A stretch of 64,000 nucleotides of DNA from Sarcina sp034439435 (GTDB lineage: Bacteria > Bacillota > Clostridia > Clostridiales > Clostridiaceae): the NCBI RefSeq assembly GCF_034439435.1, contig NZ_JAPCKJ010000001.1, forward strand, positions 620,001-684,000. The letters are read 5' to 3'. The notes under the pieces are model-generated. The model did no database searches. It saw nothing but the letters and a program-made list of their open reading frames with translations, and was not told the origin of the DNA. This document shows, piece by piece, positions 43,205-52,802 of this stretch (positions are counted from its first letter, which is position 1; each line of letters begins with the position of its first letter). Both the position numbers and the translations under genes were made by a program.

Positions 43205-43669
43205 TTATATCTCCCCTTCAAGGTTCGCTGTTTTAATTTTATCTTTAGGAACTTTAATGTCATTCCCTTCACATTCAACTACTATGTTGTCTTCTTGTAC
43301 ATCTTTAAGAATTCCTTTTACGTTTTTTCTACCACTTAAAGAACTCTTAAATCCAACAAATACTTCACTTCCAATAAATCTATTAAAATGATCATCACTA
43401 TGTAAATTTCTGTTTAATCCTGGTGATGAAACTTCTAAGAAGTAAGCATCCTTTATTGGATCTTCTATATCTAGCATTTCACTTAATGCTCTACTTACAA
43501 TTTCACAATCTCTTAGAGAAATTCTTTCCTCTGGCTTTTCTATATATAATCTTAAATAGTATTCATTATTTTCTTTTACATATTCTATATGATATAAATC
43601 ATATCCTTTTTCTTCAACTATAGGAGCACAAAGTGCTTCAAGATCAGCTACAAGTTGCTCTTTTTTCAT
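43205..43669 (-). CDS. rimP: Ribosome maturation factor RimP
   Basis: 154 aa two-domain factor for 30S assembly. 'EEKGYDLYHIEYVKENNEYYLRLYIEKPE', 'CEIVSRALSEMLD' and 'YFLEVSSPGLNR' are diagnostic. ATG 43669 follows GAGGGAAG. First gene of the operon rimP-nusA-rnpM-ylxQ-infB-rbfA-nrnA-truB-ribF, which starts in the 232-bp spacer after polC. Confidence 0.95.
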   Translation of the reverse strand: MKKEQLVADLEALCAPIVEEKGYDLYHIEYVKENNEYYLRLYIEKPEERISLRDCEIVSRALSEMLDIEDPIKDAYFLEVSSPGLNRNLHSDDHFNRFIGSEVFVGFKSSLSGRKNVKGILKDVQEDNIVVECEGNDIKVPKDKIKTANLEGEI

Positions 43670-43762
43670 TATACTTCCCTCCCTTATTAAGTTTTAAGTC
43701 TTATCTTTATTGTATCCAATAAAGTAAATACCTATTAACTTATATAATAATAGGTATGCAAA

Positions 43763-43822
43763 AACGCAACTTTTTTCTAAGTTGCGTTACAAATAGAAAG
43801 AGCGGGCTTTTCTGTCCCACTC
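43763..43822 (-). terminator. Tandem terminators after polC
   Basis: Two hairpins on the minus strand: first 43800-43806 with 43816-43822 (GC-rich, one G-U pair) followed by TTTCTATTT, then 43763-43772 with 43779-43788 followed by a T-run. Confidence 0.75.
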
Positions 43823-43901
43823 CTTTACCTCAAACTATTAGTAAAAAACTTCTACTTATATAGTAACATAGTATATTTTATATTACAAGAAATTTTTGAA
43901 A

Positions 43902-46900
43902 TTAGCCAAATAGACTAAGTTGGTTACTTTCTTGCATTCCTTCTAAGCATCCATGGTTATCTAAAGTTTCTATTACAGTCTTTGAAACTTTAGATCTAAG
44001 CCTTAAATCTTCCTTTGAAATAAACTCACCATTTACTCTACATTCAACTATACTTTTTGCTGCATTATCTCCAACTCCTTGGAGAGCATTTAATGGTGGT
44101 CTTATTCCATCTTCTTCTATCTTAAACTTAGTTGCCTCTGATTTATATAAATCAACCTTTAAGAATTTTAATCCTCTCTTATACATTTCATAAGAAAGTT
44201 CTAAAATCGTTAAAAGTCCTTTTTCTTTTACAGATATGTTGTTTCCAAGCTTATTTAACTCCTCCATCTTAGCTTCTATAGCCTGCTCACCCTTACATAT
44301 TAAATCAGCATCAAAATCATCTGCTCTAACAGTGAAATATGTTGTATAGTAAGCTTCTGGATAATAAACTTTATAATATGCTATTCTAACAGCCATCATG
44401 ACATATGCAACAGCATGCCCCTTAGGGAACATGTATTTTATTCTTTTACAAGATTCTATATACCAATCCGGAACTTTTTTTTCTCTCATTATGGCTTCAT
44501 CTTCTTCACTAAGACCTTTACCCTTTCTTACTTTCTCCATTATGGTGAAGGCTGTTTTTGGAGGTAAGTCCTTATACATAAGATAAACCATAATATCGTC
44601 TCTTGTTGCAATACAGTCCTTCAGAGTTGTATATCCTTCTTTTATAAAGTACTGTGCATTGTTAAGCCAAACGTCAGTACCATGTGAAAGTCCTGATATT
44701 CTCACAAGGTCTGCAAAACTCTTAGGTTGAGTATCAACAAGCATTTGTCTAACGAATTTAGTACCGAACTCAGGAAGTCCATAACTACCAACTTCACATC
44801 CTAATTCCTCTTTAGTTACCCCTAAAGCATCTGGTGAAGTAAATAAACTTATAACCTTAGGGTCATTTAAAGGTATTGTTTTAGGATCTAAGCCAGTTAA
44901 ATCTTGAAGCATTCTAAGAACGGTAGGGTCGTCGTGTCCAAGTATATCAAGTTTAAGAAGTCTACCACTTATAGAGTGGTAATCAAAATGAGTAGTTATA
45001 ATATCTGTGTTAACATCGTCTGCTGGATGCTGTATTGGACAGAAGTTATATATCTCGTTATCACTTGGAACAACCATGATTCCTCCTGGATGCTGTCCAC
45101 TAGTTCTCTTTATTCCAGTACATCCAATAGTAAGCCTTTCTATTTCAGCTTGTGATACTACTAAATCTCTTTCTTGAAGATATTTTCTAACATATCCATA
45201 AGCAGTTTTCTCAGCCACTGTACCTATTGTTCCAGCTTTAAATACATATCCTTTTCCGAAAAGAACCTCTGTGTACTTATGTACAACCGCTTGGTATTCT
45301 CCAGAGAAGTTAAGGTCGATATCAGGCTCCTTATCCCCTTCAAAACCTAGGAATGTTTCAAATGGTATATCATGACCATCTTTAATATATTCAGTTCCGC
45401 ATTCTGGACAATTCTTATCTGGCAAATCTGCTCCTGAACTTACGGATCCATCTAAGAAAAATTCAGACTTTTGACAATTAGGGCAAACATAATGAGGAGG
45501 TAATCCATTAACCTCTGTTATATCTGACATTGTTGCAACGAAGGATGAACCAACAGATCCTCTTGAACCAACTAGATATCCATCTTCTAATGACTTAGCC
45601 ACAAGCTTTTGGGCTATAAGATAAAGAACGGCATATCCATTATTTATTATGGAATTTAATTCTTTATCTAATCTTTTTTGAACAACATCAGGAAGTTCCT
45701 TACCATAAATACTATGAACCTTATTCATAGTCATTTCTCTTATTTCTTCTTCAGCCCCTTCAATCTTTGGAGGGAATGTTTCATCTGGTATTGGTTTTAC
45801 TGCCTCAACCATATCAGCTATCTTTTGAGTATTTTCTATTACAACTTCCTTACAAGCATCTTCTCCTAAATACTCAAATTCCTTCATCATTTCATTTGTT
45901 GTTCTGAAGTATAATGGTGGTTGATTGTCTGCATCTCCATACCCTTGACCAGCCATTATTATTCTTCTAAATACTTCATCATTAGGATCTAAGAAATGAC
46001 AATCACATGTAGCAACTACTGGTTTATCCATTTCCTTTCCTAAATCATATATTTTTTTGTTTAATTCCTTAAGTTCTTCCTCATCCTTTACATTTCCTTT
46101 TCTTATAAGAAATTCATTATTTTGTATCGGCTGAATTTCTAAATAATCATAGAAAGAAGCAATTTCTTTTAATTCCTCATGAGTTTTCCCTTCTAAAACA
46201 GCCTTATATAATTGACCAGCCTCGCAAGCTGAACCAATAATTAATCCTTCTCTATATTCAGTTATTACACTCTTCGGAAGTCTTGGTCTTCTTGCAAAAT
46301 AATCTAAATGAGCCATAGATACTAATTTATATAAATTCTTAATTCCAACTTGATCTTTAGCTAATATTATTATGTGATGAAGAGGAAGTTTTCTAACATC
46401 TATATTTGATAAATACTTTTCATTCAAAGACTTAACATCATGAATATCCATTTCTTCTTTCATCTTTTTAAATGAAACCTTTAAAATTTCTGCAGTAGCC
46501 TTGGCATCATCAACAGCTCTATGATGGTTTTCTAAGCTTATTCCTAAGTGCTTAGCAACAAGATTTAATTTAACCTTCTTTAAATCTGGATAAAGATATC
46601 TTGCCAAAGGAACAGTATCCATAACAGGATTTTTTAAAGTTTCCCCTAAATCAGCTAAATTTTTCTTTATAAAACCAACATCAAAGGCAGCATTATGAGC
46701 TACCATAATAGCATCTCCAACAAACTCCATAAACTTTGGTAAAACTTCATCTATAGTAGGTTTACCATCAACCATATTCTGAGTTATGCTTGTAAGTTCT
46801 GTAATTTTATATGGAATAATAACTTTTGGGTCTACAAAAGCACTAAATGAATCAATTATTTCTCCATCTTTTAATTTAACAGCTCCTATTTCTATTATTT

Positions 46901-48251
46901 TATCATTCTTGCTAGAAAATCCTGTTGTTTCTAAATCGAATACTACGTACTCATCATCAAAGCTTTCATCATGCCCATTAATAACTATAGGTGTTCCATT
47001 ATCCGCTAAGTATCCTTCTACTCCATAAATAACCTTTATATTATTTTTCTTAGCTGCAATCTGAGCATCTGGGAAGGCCTGAACCACACCATGATCTGTT
47101 ATAGCGACAGCCTTATGTCCAAACTTAGCCGCTCTTTCAACAATTTTACTAGCTGCTGTTACAGCATCCATAGAACTCATAGTTGTATGCATATGAAGCT
47201 CTACTCTTTTCTCCTCAGCCGTATCCATACGCTCTATCTTAGTAAGTTTGTTTATATCCCTAGCCATTATTACAACTTCTTTAGCATAAGGGTCCATAGT
47301 AGCTTCCCCTCTTACCTTGCAATAAAGTCCTTTTTTAACATTCTCTAATACATGTTCCTTATCTTTATCTCTCAAGAAACACTTAACAGCTATGGAACTT
47401 GTATAATCTGTTATAAAGAATGTAAGAATTATTCTACCTGTCTTAGTTTCAAATATATCAGTTTTAAACACATCTCCAGCAACAGTTACTATTCCAGAAC
47501 CCATATCAATCTTACTTATTTCTATGGTATCACCCTGAATATTTCTTCCAAGAATAGTGTTTTCATTTTTAGGTTCATCCTTATATGATTTCTTCTCATA
47601 TGAACCTTTGCTTCCTCCACCTGTTTTTGGTTTATTATCTACATTTTCCTTTTTAAGAGGTTTTTCTTGAGAAACTTGAGCCTTCATAGTTTCTATAACC
47701 TTTTTAGCTATTTCCTTATTTTCATTTATCTTTTCGTCATTGTAATTTTTATTAGCTAAAGATTCATCATATTTAAACTCTATAAAAGAATTAATTCCAA
47801 AAAATGATTTTATATATCCCTTTAATTCTTTATCTATGTTTTTCTTATTAACGAAGGTACATAAGAACTCTGAGCCATTTCTTATAATTAATTTCTCCTC
47901 TTCAATCATTATAGGAGAATTAAGTAAAATATTTTTTAAAATAGGATGTTTGTCTATAATTTTTTCACATACGTGATTCCAATGTTGATCTACTACCTGT
48001 TTTAAAGTTATATCAGAAATATCTATGTAATACATAAGTTCTATATTTATTTCAAATCCTATGGCCTTCTTTATGTATTGCTTTATTATTTTTTTCTGTT
48101 CCTCTGATAATTGTTCCTTACTCTTTATTATAGTTCTCAAAGTATTGCTCTTTTTCAATAACTGAAACTTAGTTATTTCAAACTCTAAGTCGCTCAGATT
48201 TTCATCTGATCTTATAGACCTGTTAATCTTTTTGACAAACTCATTACTCAA
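43902..48251 (-). CDS. polC: DNA polymerase III alpha subunit, PolC type
   Basis: 1449 aa replicative polymerase. N-terminal domain (about 1-220), OB domain ('VTVAGDVFKTDIFETKTGRI'), PHP ('VELHMHTTMSSMDAV', 'AITDHG') split by the DEDD proofreading exonuclease ('FDLETTGFSSKNDKIIEIGAV', 'HNAAFDVGFI', 'HHRAVDDAKATAEI'), then palm/fingers with 'EPDIDLNFSGEY' and the zinc site 'CPNCQKSEF...CPECGTEY', and a helix-hairpin-helix tail. The length equals that of typical clostridial PolC. Start is TTG 48251, behind AAGGAGG. Confidence 0.97.
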   Translation of the reverse strand: MSNEFVKKINRSIRSDENLSDLEFEITKFQLLKKSNTLRTIIKSKEQLSEEQKKIIKQYIKKAIGFEINIELMYYIDISDITLKQVVDQHWNHVCEKIIDKHPILKNILLNSPIMIEEEKLIIRNGSEFLCTFVNKKNIDKELKGYIKSFFGINSFIEFKYDESLANKNYNDEKINENKEIAKKVIETMKAQVSQEKPLKKENVDNKPKTGGGSKGSYEKKSYKDEPKNENTILGRNIQGDTIEISKIDMGSGIVTVAGDVFKTDIFETKTGRIILTFFITDYTSSIAVKCFLRDKDKEHVLENVKKGLYCKVRGEATMDPYAKEVVIMARDINKLTKIERMDTAEEKRVELHMHTTMSSMDAVTAASKIVERAAKFGHKAVAITDHGVVQAFPDAQIAAKKNNIKVIYGVEGYLADNGTPIVINGHDESFDDEYVVFDLETTGFSSKNDKIIEIGAVKLKDGEIIDSFSAFVDPKVIIPYKITELTSITQNMVDGKPTIDEVLPKFMEFVGDAIMVAHNAAFDVGFIKKNLADLGETLKNPVMDTVPLARYLYPDLKKVKLNLVAKHLGISLENHHRAVDDAKATAEILKVSFKKMKEEMDIHDVKSLNEKYLSNIDVRKLPLHHIIILAKDQVGIKNLYKLVSMAHLDYFARRPRLPKSVITEYREGLIIGSACEAGQLYKAVLEGKTHEELKEIASFYDYLEIQPIQNNEFLIRKGNVKDEEELKELNKKIYDLGKEMDKPVVATCDCHFLDPNDEVFRRIIMAGQGYGDADNQPPLYFRTTNEMMKEFEYLGEDACKEVVIENTQKIADMVEAVKPIPDETFPPKIEGAEEEIREMTMNKVHSIYGKELPDVVQKRLDKELNSIINNGYAVLYLIAQKLVAKSLEDGYLVGSRGSVGSSFVATMSDITEVNGLPPHYVCPNCQKSEFFLDGSVSSGADLPDKNCPECGTEYIKDGHDIPFETFLGFEGDKEPDIDLNFSGEYQAVVHKYTEVLFGKGYVFKAGTIGTVAEKTAYGYVRKYLQERDLVVSQAEIERLTIGCTGIKRTSGQHPGGIMVVPSDNEIYNFCPIQHPADDVNTDIITTHFDYHSISGRLLKLDILGHDDPTVLRMLQDLTGLDPKTIPLNDPKVISLFTSPDALGVTKEELGCEVGSYGLPEFGTKFVRQMLVDTQPKSFADLVRISGLSHGTDVWLNNAQYFIKEGYTTLKDCIATRDDIMVYLMYKDLPPKTAFTIMEKVRKGKGLSEEDEAIMREKKVPDWYIESCKRIKYMFPKGHAVAYVMMAVRIAYYKVYYPEAYYTTYFTVRADDFDADLICKGEQAIEAKMEELNKLGNNISVKEKGLLTILELSYEMYKRGLKFLKVDLYKSEATKFKIEEDGIRPPLNALQGVGDNAAKSIVECRVNGEFISKEDLRLRSKVSKTVIETLDNHGCLEGMQESNQLSLFG

Positions 48252-48328
48252 AATCTAAGCCTCCTTTGAATTAAATGTTATTTTATCTATATACGACATA
48301 AAGAAGGGATAAGAATCCCTCCTTTAAA

Positions 48329-49378
48329 TTATATTGTTTCTATTATTTTTATAAGCTCTTCAACTAAGTCTTCTTCTTTTACCTTTTTAATTATTTCACC
48401 TTTTCTAAAGATAAGTCCTTCTCCCTTACCTCCAGCTATTCCAATATCTGCTTCTCTTGCCTCTCCAGGACCATTTACAACACATCCCATTACAGCAACC
48501 TTTATGTTCTTCTTACAAGAACTTAATCTTTCTTCTACTTCTTTAGCTATGTTTATTAAATCGATTTGAGTTCTTCCACATGTAGGGCATGATATAAACT
48601 CTATTCCTTCTTTTACATAACCAAAGTTTTTAAGAATTTCTTTACCTACTTTTATTTCTTCAACAGGGTCTCCTGTTAAAGAAACTCTTATTGTATCACC
48701 AATTCCTTCTGCAAGTAAAGTGCCTATTCCTATAGCAGATTTTATTGTTCCTCTCCAAGGTGTACCAGCCTCAGTAACCCCTAGGTGAAGAGGATAATTA
48801 GTTTTCTGTGATGCAATTCTATAGCTTTCAATCATAGTTTCAACATTAGATGATTTCATTGAAATTACTATATCATGAAAATCTAATTCTTCTAATATTT
48901 TAACATGTTCTAATGCACTTTCAACTAGGGCATCTGGGGTAGGCTTTCCGTATTTTGCTAAAAGCTCTTTTGATAATGACCCTGAGTTAACCCCTATTCT
49001 TATAGGAATATTCTTTTCCTTACAAGCTTTTACTACAGCTTCAACCTTTTCTCTTGATCCAATATTTCCTGGATTTATTCTTATTGCTGAAACTCCATTT
49101 TCTATTGCTTTTAAGGCTAATCTATAATCAAAATGAATATCTGCAACTAATGGTATATTTATTTTTGCCACTATATCTTTTATAGCACAAGCTGCATCCA
49201 TATCTAAAACTGCACATCTAACAATATCACATCCAGCTTCTTCAAGATCCTTTATTTGTTTAACTGTAGCTTCTACATCTTTTGTATCTGTATTGGTCAT
49301 AGATTGAATGGAAACTCTAAAGTCTCCTCCAACAAATATGTTTCCAACCTTAACCTTTCTAGTTTCTTTTCTATTCAC
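48329..49378 (-). CDS. ispG: 4-hydroxy-3-methylbut-2-enyl diphosphate synthase
   Basis: 349 aa Fe-S enzyme of the MEP isoprenoid pathway, converting MEcPP to HMBPP. N-terminal TIM barrel ('VQSMTNTDTKDVEATVKQI', 'ADIHFDYRLAL'); C-terminal [4Fe-4S] domain with cysteines in 'CPTCGRTQIDL' and 'GCVVNGPGEAREADIG'. Start at GTG 49378, 7 nt after GGAGGG; a TTG farther upstream lies in the ribosome site. It follows rseP and shares the MEP pathway with dxr two genes upstream. Confidence 0.95.
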   Translation of the reverse strand: MNRKETRKVKVGNIFVGGDFRVSIQSMTNTDTKDVEATVKQIKDLEEAGCDIVRCAVLDMDAACAIKDIVAKINIPLVADIHFDYRLALKAIENGVSAIRINPGNIGSREKVEAVVKACKEKNIPIRIGVNSGSLSKELLAKYGKPTPDALVESALEHVKILEELDFHDIVISMKSSNVETMIESYRIASQKTNYPLHLGVTEAGTPWRGTIKSAIGIGTLLAEGIGDTIRVSLTGDPVEEIKVGKEILKNFGYVKEGIEFISCPTCGRTQIDLINIAKEVEERLSSCKKNIKVAVMGCVVNGPGEAREADIGIAGGKGEGLIFRKGEIIKKVKEEDLVEELIKIIETI

Positions 49379-49397
49379 TATTAATCCCTCCAAAGTT

Positions 49398-50405
49398 CTA
49401 TAGTATCGGGAATATTATATCCTTTATAGTAACTAATACCATAAGTCCCATAAGGAGCATGAATCCGACGGTATTTACAGCATCAATATATTTAGCCGGT
49501 ATTTCTTTTCTAGTTATCATTTGAATAAGCTCTATAAATATTCTTCCACCATCTAAAGCTGGGAATGGTAAAAGGTTAAATACAGCTAACTGAACACTTA
49601 AGAATGCCATAAACCATAAAAGATTACTTGCTCCTGCTTTTGCTGCTTGCCCTGACATCTTAATTATGGTAACAGGACCACCTACATCTGTTTTAAGGTT
49701 AGCTTCTCCTGTAACAATAGTTTTTAATGCAATAAATGCCTGAGATACAAGACTTCTTGTTTCATTAAAACCTTGCTTTATTCCTTGAAGCAAAGTAGGA
49801 TTTTCAACAACACTATAGCCTATTCCAACTTGATACATTCCATGCTCATTTGCAACCGGCTGTACTGTTTTACTTAAGACTTCATCGCCTCTTTTTATTT
49901 CTAATTCAACTGGATTTCCCTTAGCTAAGGCTAATCCTACTCTAAAATCATCAGTTGTGTAAATTTTATGCCCATCTATCTTTAGGAATTTATCTCCCTG
50001 TTCAATTCCTATTTCCTGAGCTGGTGAATTAGGTACTACGCTTGCAACTTTATTTTCTGCAAAACCAGAACTCATAGCTAACCCAATAAATATTATAAGG
50101 GCTAATACATAATTCATAAAGGCCCCTGCACCCATAACAAGGATTCTTTGTAATGGTGTCTTAGCATTTAAGCTTCTTGAATCCTCACTATCATCCTCTT
50201 CACCAAGCATTTTAACAAATCCACCAAAAGGAAGGATTCTTAAGTTATATTCTGTTTCTCCAACTTTTACACCAAAAAGCTTTGGGCCCATACCAATAGC
50301 AAATTCCTCAACATAAATTCCATTTAATTTCGCTACAATAAAATGTCCAAGCTCATGAACTAAGATTAAAGCACTAAATGCTAATAAAGCAAAAATTATA
50401 TACAC
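49398..50405 (-). CDS. rseP: Site-2 intramembrane metalloprotease RseP
   Basis: 335 aa. HELGH at 17-21 (active zinc site), a PDZ domain (about 110-190, 'VASVVPNSPAQEIGIEQGDKFLKIDG'), and the C-terminal 'NLLPFPALDGGRI' with the third zinc ligand. It cleaves membrane-bound anti-sigma factors and remnant signal peptides; the enterococcal homologue Eep makes lipoprotein-derived pheromones. Start is GTG 50405, behind AGGAGGGG. Between dxr and ispG. It contrasts with the catalytically dead M50 homologue at 16218-16841. Confidence 0.95.
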   Translation of the reverse strand: MYIIFALLAFSALILVHELGHFIVAKLNGIYVEEFAIGMGPKLFGVKVGETEYNLRILPFGGFVKMLGEEDDSEDSRSLNAKTPLQRILVMGAGAFMNYVLALIIFIGLAMSSGFAENKVASVVPNSPAQEIGIEQGDKFLKIDGHKIYTTDDFRVGLALAKGNPVELEIKRGDEVLSKTVQPVANEHGMYQVGIGYSVVENPTLLQGIKQGFNETRSLVSQAFIALKTIVTGEANLKTDVGGPVTIIKMSGQAAKAGASNLLWFMAFLSVQLAVFNLLPFPALDGGRIFIELIQMITRKEIPAKYIDAVNTVGFMLLMGLMVLVTIKDIIFPIL

Positions 50406-50416
50406 CCTTTCCCCTC

Positions 50417-51571
50417 CTAATTATATTTTTCATATATATATTTTCTTACCTTTTTATCTAAATCTATTACATTATCAAGAGTAACCTCTTTGTTGTAATC
50501 AAACTTATTCATACATTCTTCTATTATTTCTGGTATTTGTAAATACGTTATTTTCTTATTTAAGAATAACTCAACGCAAACTTCATTTGCACCATTTAAT
50601 ATTGTTGGCATAAGTTTTCCCTTTTCTCCTGCTTCATAAGCTAATTTTAAGCATTTGAAAGTATCTAAATCTGGCTTCTCAAAAGTTAATTCTCTAATTT
50701 TGAATAAATCTAACTTTTCACTTATATTACCCTCTCTATTTGGATAATTTAAAGCATATTGAATTGGTAACTTCATATCTGGTACGCCTAATTGAGCTAT
50801 AACTGCTCCATCAGTATATTGAACCATAGAATGAATTATTGATTGCGGATGAACTACAACCTCTATATCTTTATAAGGACAATCAAATAACCAATGAGCC
50901 TCTATAACTTCTAAACCTTTATTCATTAAAGTTGATGAATCTATTGATATCTTTTGTCCCATATTCCATTTTGGATGCTTAAGAGCTCTTTCTGGAGTTA
51001 CTGATTTTAAATCTTCTATAGTAAATCCTCTAAAAGGTCCTCCAGAAGCTGTTAAAAGTATTTTGTCAATTTTGTTATGAGCATTTCCTTGTAATGATTG
51101 GAATATAGCACTATGCTCAGAATCTACTGGAAGTATTTTTACTCCATTTTCTTTAGCTTCTCTCATAACAAGCTCGCCTGCTACAACTAAAGTTTCCTTA
51201 TTTGCTAAAGCAATATCTTTTCCTTTTCTTATGGCCTTAACTGTTGGTTTTAATCCAATCATACCAACTACAGAAGTAACAACAATGTCAATCTCATCTA
51301 AAGTAGCAACTTTGACTAAGCCTTCCATACCATAGATAACTTCACATTCTAATTCTTCCTTTTTCACTAAATCCACAAGTTTTTCATAAGATTCCTTATG
51401 ATTTATCGCAACATATTTAGGTGAAAATTCTTTTATTATATCTAATGTTAAATCTATATTTCTATTAGCTGTTATTCCAACTAATTCAAAATCTTCTTTA
51501 TGAAATCTTATTACATCTAAAGTTTGAGTTCCTATAGAACCGGTTACCCCTAGTATAGATATTCTCTTCAT
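50417..51571 (-). CDS. dxr: 1-deoxy-D-xylulose 5-phosphate reductoisomerase
   Basis: 384 aa NADPH enzyme forming MEP, the first committed step of the non-mevalonate isoprenoid route. It shows the 'GVTGSIGTQTLDVI' dinucleotide motif (8-21), 'LPVDSEHSAIFQ' metal site, 'SSTLMNKGLEVIEAHWLF' and 'HPQSIIHSMVQY'. ATG 51571 follows AGGAGG. Operon dxr-rseP-ispG, likely started by the promoter at 51638-51666. In most Firmicutes cdsA lies directly upstream; here a five-gene cassette intervenes. Confidence 0.96.
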   Translation of the reverse strand: MKRISILGVTGSIGTQTLDVIRFHKEDFELVGITANRNIDLTLDIIKEFSPKYVAINHKESYEKLVDLVKKEELECEVIYGMEGLVKVATLDEIDIVVTSVVGMIGLKPTVKAIRKGKDIALANKETLVVAGELVMREAKENGVKILPVDSEHSAIFQSLQGNAHNKIDKILLTASGGPFRGFTIEDLKSVTPERALKHPKWNMGQKISIDSSTLMNKGLEVIEAHWLFDCPYKDIEVVVHPQSIIHSMVQYTDGAVIAQLGVPDMKLPIQYALNYPNREGNISEKLDLFKIRELTFEKPDLDTFKCLKLAYEAGEKGKLMPTILNGANEVCVELFLNKKITYLQIPEIIEECMNKFDYNKEVTLDNVIDLDKKVRKYIYEKYN

Positions 51572-51637
51572 ATTCTTTCCTCCTAAGTTCTTCCTTAAAC
51601 ATACTAGACTAAAATTCTCTACTTAGCCTATTATACT

Positions 51638-51666
51638 ATTTTATATCATTATATCTCTAAATACAA
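51638..51666 (-). promoter_or_regulatory. Probable promoter of dxr-rseP-ispG
   Basis: Minus-strand TTGTAT (51661-51666) and TAAAAT (51638-51643), 17-bp spacing, giving a ~60-nt leader before dxr. Several other AT-rich -10-like hexamers overlap, so the exact element is uncertain. Confidence 0.45.
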
Positions 51667-51931
51667 TAATATACATTTATTATGTATTCTTTTAACAAAG
51701 ATTTATATATTCTCTGCTAATTTTAGTTTTTTATTCAAATTTCGTTCGCTTCAATATAGTGAATTCCCTTAGGTATTGATTTAAGTTATAACTTAACAAG
51801 CCTTCATACTTATACATAATAAATATATTATATTTATTTCTGAATATTCTACATTAGATTATTTTACTATAAATATTTCTTCATATATCACTAAATCACT
51901 TTTTTCCTTTTAATGTCCTCTTTATGATATT

Positions 51932-52048
51932 TTATTCAGTTGCAAAACCGCATTTTATTATATAAGAAGGAGTTTTTTTATCCTCATAGCTATAAGCATT
52001 TTTATACCCACATCTGACTATGTATTTGCTAAATACAATAAAAAGCAT
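51932..52048 (-). pseudogene. Possible remnant or leaderless small ORF (38 codons)
   Basis: The frame runs from an ATG inside the preceding terminator hairpin to TAA 51932. The peptide has two similar halves: 'YIVRCGYKNA' and 'YIIKCGFATE', around 'YSYEDKKTPS'. No Shine-Dalgarno site precedes it. It may be the tail of a decayed gene, part of a dispersed repeat, or chance. I assign no function. Confidence 0.3.
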
Positions 52049-52066
52049 GGACTAACCATGCTTTTC
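52042..52066 (-). terminator. Terminator of the accessory cassette
   Basis: Stem AAAAGCATGG with CCATGCTTTT around ACTAA, T-run on the minus strand, just after the stop codon of the DUF3784 gene. Confidence 0.75.
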
Positions 52067-52071
52067 AAACA

Positions 52072-52386
52072 TTATTTTTTAAACCTATCCCCAGTATTCA
52101 TATATATAACTCCACCTAATGTAACAAGAATGAAAATTACACTTACTGAGAAAACAAGTCCATCATATTCAATTTTCAAAATTTCAGTAATAGGTAAAAT
52201 TAATTGAATTGCTCCTAAAATAAATAAAAACTTTCCCATAAACCTACTTAATTTTTTCTTATCTATCTTTTCTTTTTCTTCTTTACTTGCAGTATTATAT
52301 CCTGCAATCAAAAAGTTAGCCTTTCCTGATCCTATTACTATGGCTAATCCCCATAAAAGTATTGAAGCTAAAAAATACATAATCAT
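52072..52386 (-). CDS. DUF3784 membrane protein
   Basis: 104 aa with three hydrophobic helices (about 3-20, 50-68, 76-96). The signature 'LIAGYNTASKEEKEKIDKKK' then 'SRFMGKFLFILG' marks DUF3784, a family common in Firmicutes and often found beside regulators or transport genes; function unknown. Start ATG 52386 has only a weak upstream G-rich site, and an in-frame ATG two codons downstream is possible. Last gene of the cassette. Confidence 0.7.
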   Translation of the reverse strand: MIMYFLASILLWGLAIVIGSGKANFLIAGYNTASKEEKEKIDKKKLSRFMGKFLFILGAIQLILPITEILKIEYDGLVFSVSVIFILVTLGGVIYMNTGDRFKK

Positions 52387-52407
52387 ATTACCATTCCCAA
52401 ATTCTTA

Positions 52408-52800
52408 TTATTTCATATAGATTGCAGTTAATTTTATTTCCTTATTAAAGCCTAATGTAAATTGTGCTTTACCATTTTCATACTTAGCTATTACAGCCAC
52501 AGCTACTCCTTCTTCAGTTTCCTTAAATAAAATCTTTTTTATCTCTTCATAATTACCTAATTTAGAAGATAAACCTGTATATGCCTCTTCTATCTGCTCT
52601 TTAGTTAATATCTTCTTTAACTCATCACTTCCCATATCAACTATATCTTCATATTTTCCCTCTACTAAATAATTCACCACCTCTTCTGACGCAGCTTTTA
52701 AATCCTCTTCATTATAATCTGAACTTAATTTTGGAGCTCCACATCCCCCAAATAAAACCCCACAAAAAACTACCATTAAAATAGACATTAATTTTTTCAT
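52408..52800 (-). CDS. DUF3887-type lipoprotein
   Basis: 130 aa. Type II signal peptide: KK start, hydrophobic core (4-17) and Cys20 in the sequence LFGGC, although Phe rather than Leu at -3 is slightly unusual. The mature part (about 35-130) is a small alpha/beta domain ('VVNYLVEGKYEDIVDMGSDE' helices, 'VAVAVIAKYENGKAQFTLGF' strands) of the DUF3887 kind, anchored outside the membrane. ATG 52800 follows GGGAGTG. It lies 2 nt after the YhfC-family gene, so coupled. It may be the extracellular sensor or effector of the cassette. Confidence 0.75.
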   Translation of the reverse strand: MKKLMSILMVVFCGVLFGGCGAPKLSSDYNEEDLKAASEEVVNYLVEGKYEDIVDMGSDELKKILTKEQIEEAYTGLSSKLGNYEEIKKILFKETEEGVAVAVIAKYENGKAQFTLGFNKEIKLTAIYMK

Positions 52801-52802
52801 TT

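Larger units (their letters stand above)
51572..52071. other. Gene-poor 0.5-kb junction downstream of the cassette
   Basis: No protein-coding gene of normal size is seen. The left part contains the dxr leader and promoter. The right part contains the cassette terminator (52040-52067) and a 38-codon minus-strand frame (51932-52048) with no ribosome binding site. The middle (about 51670-51930) is AT-rich, with stops in all frames and nothing I recognise. Confidence 0.6.
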
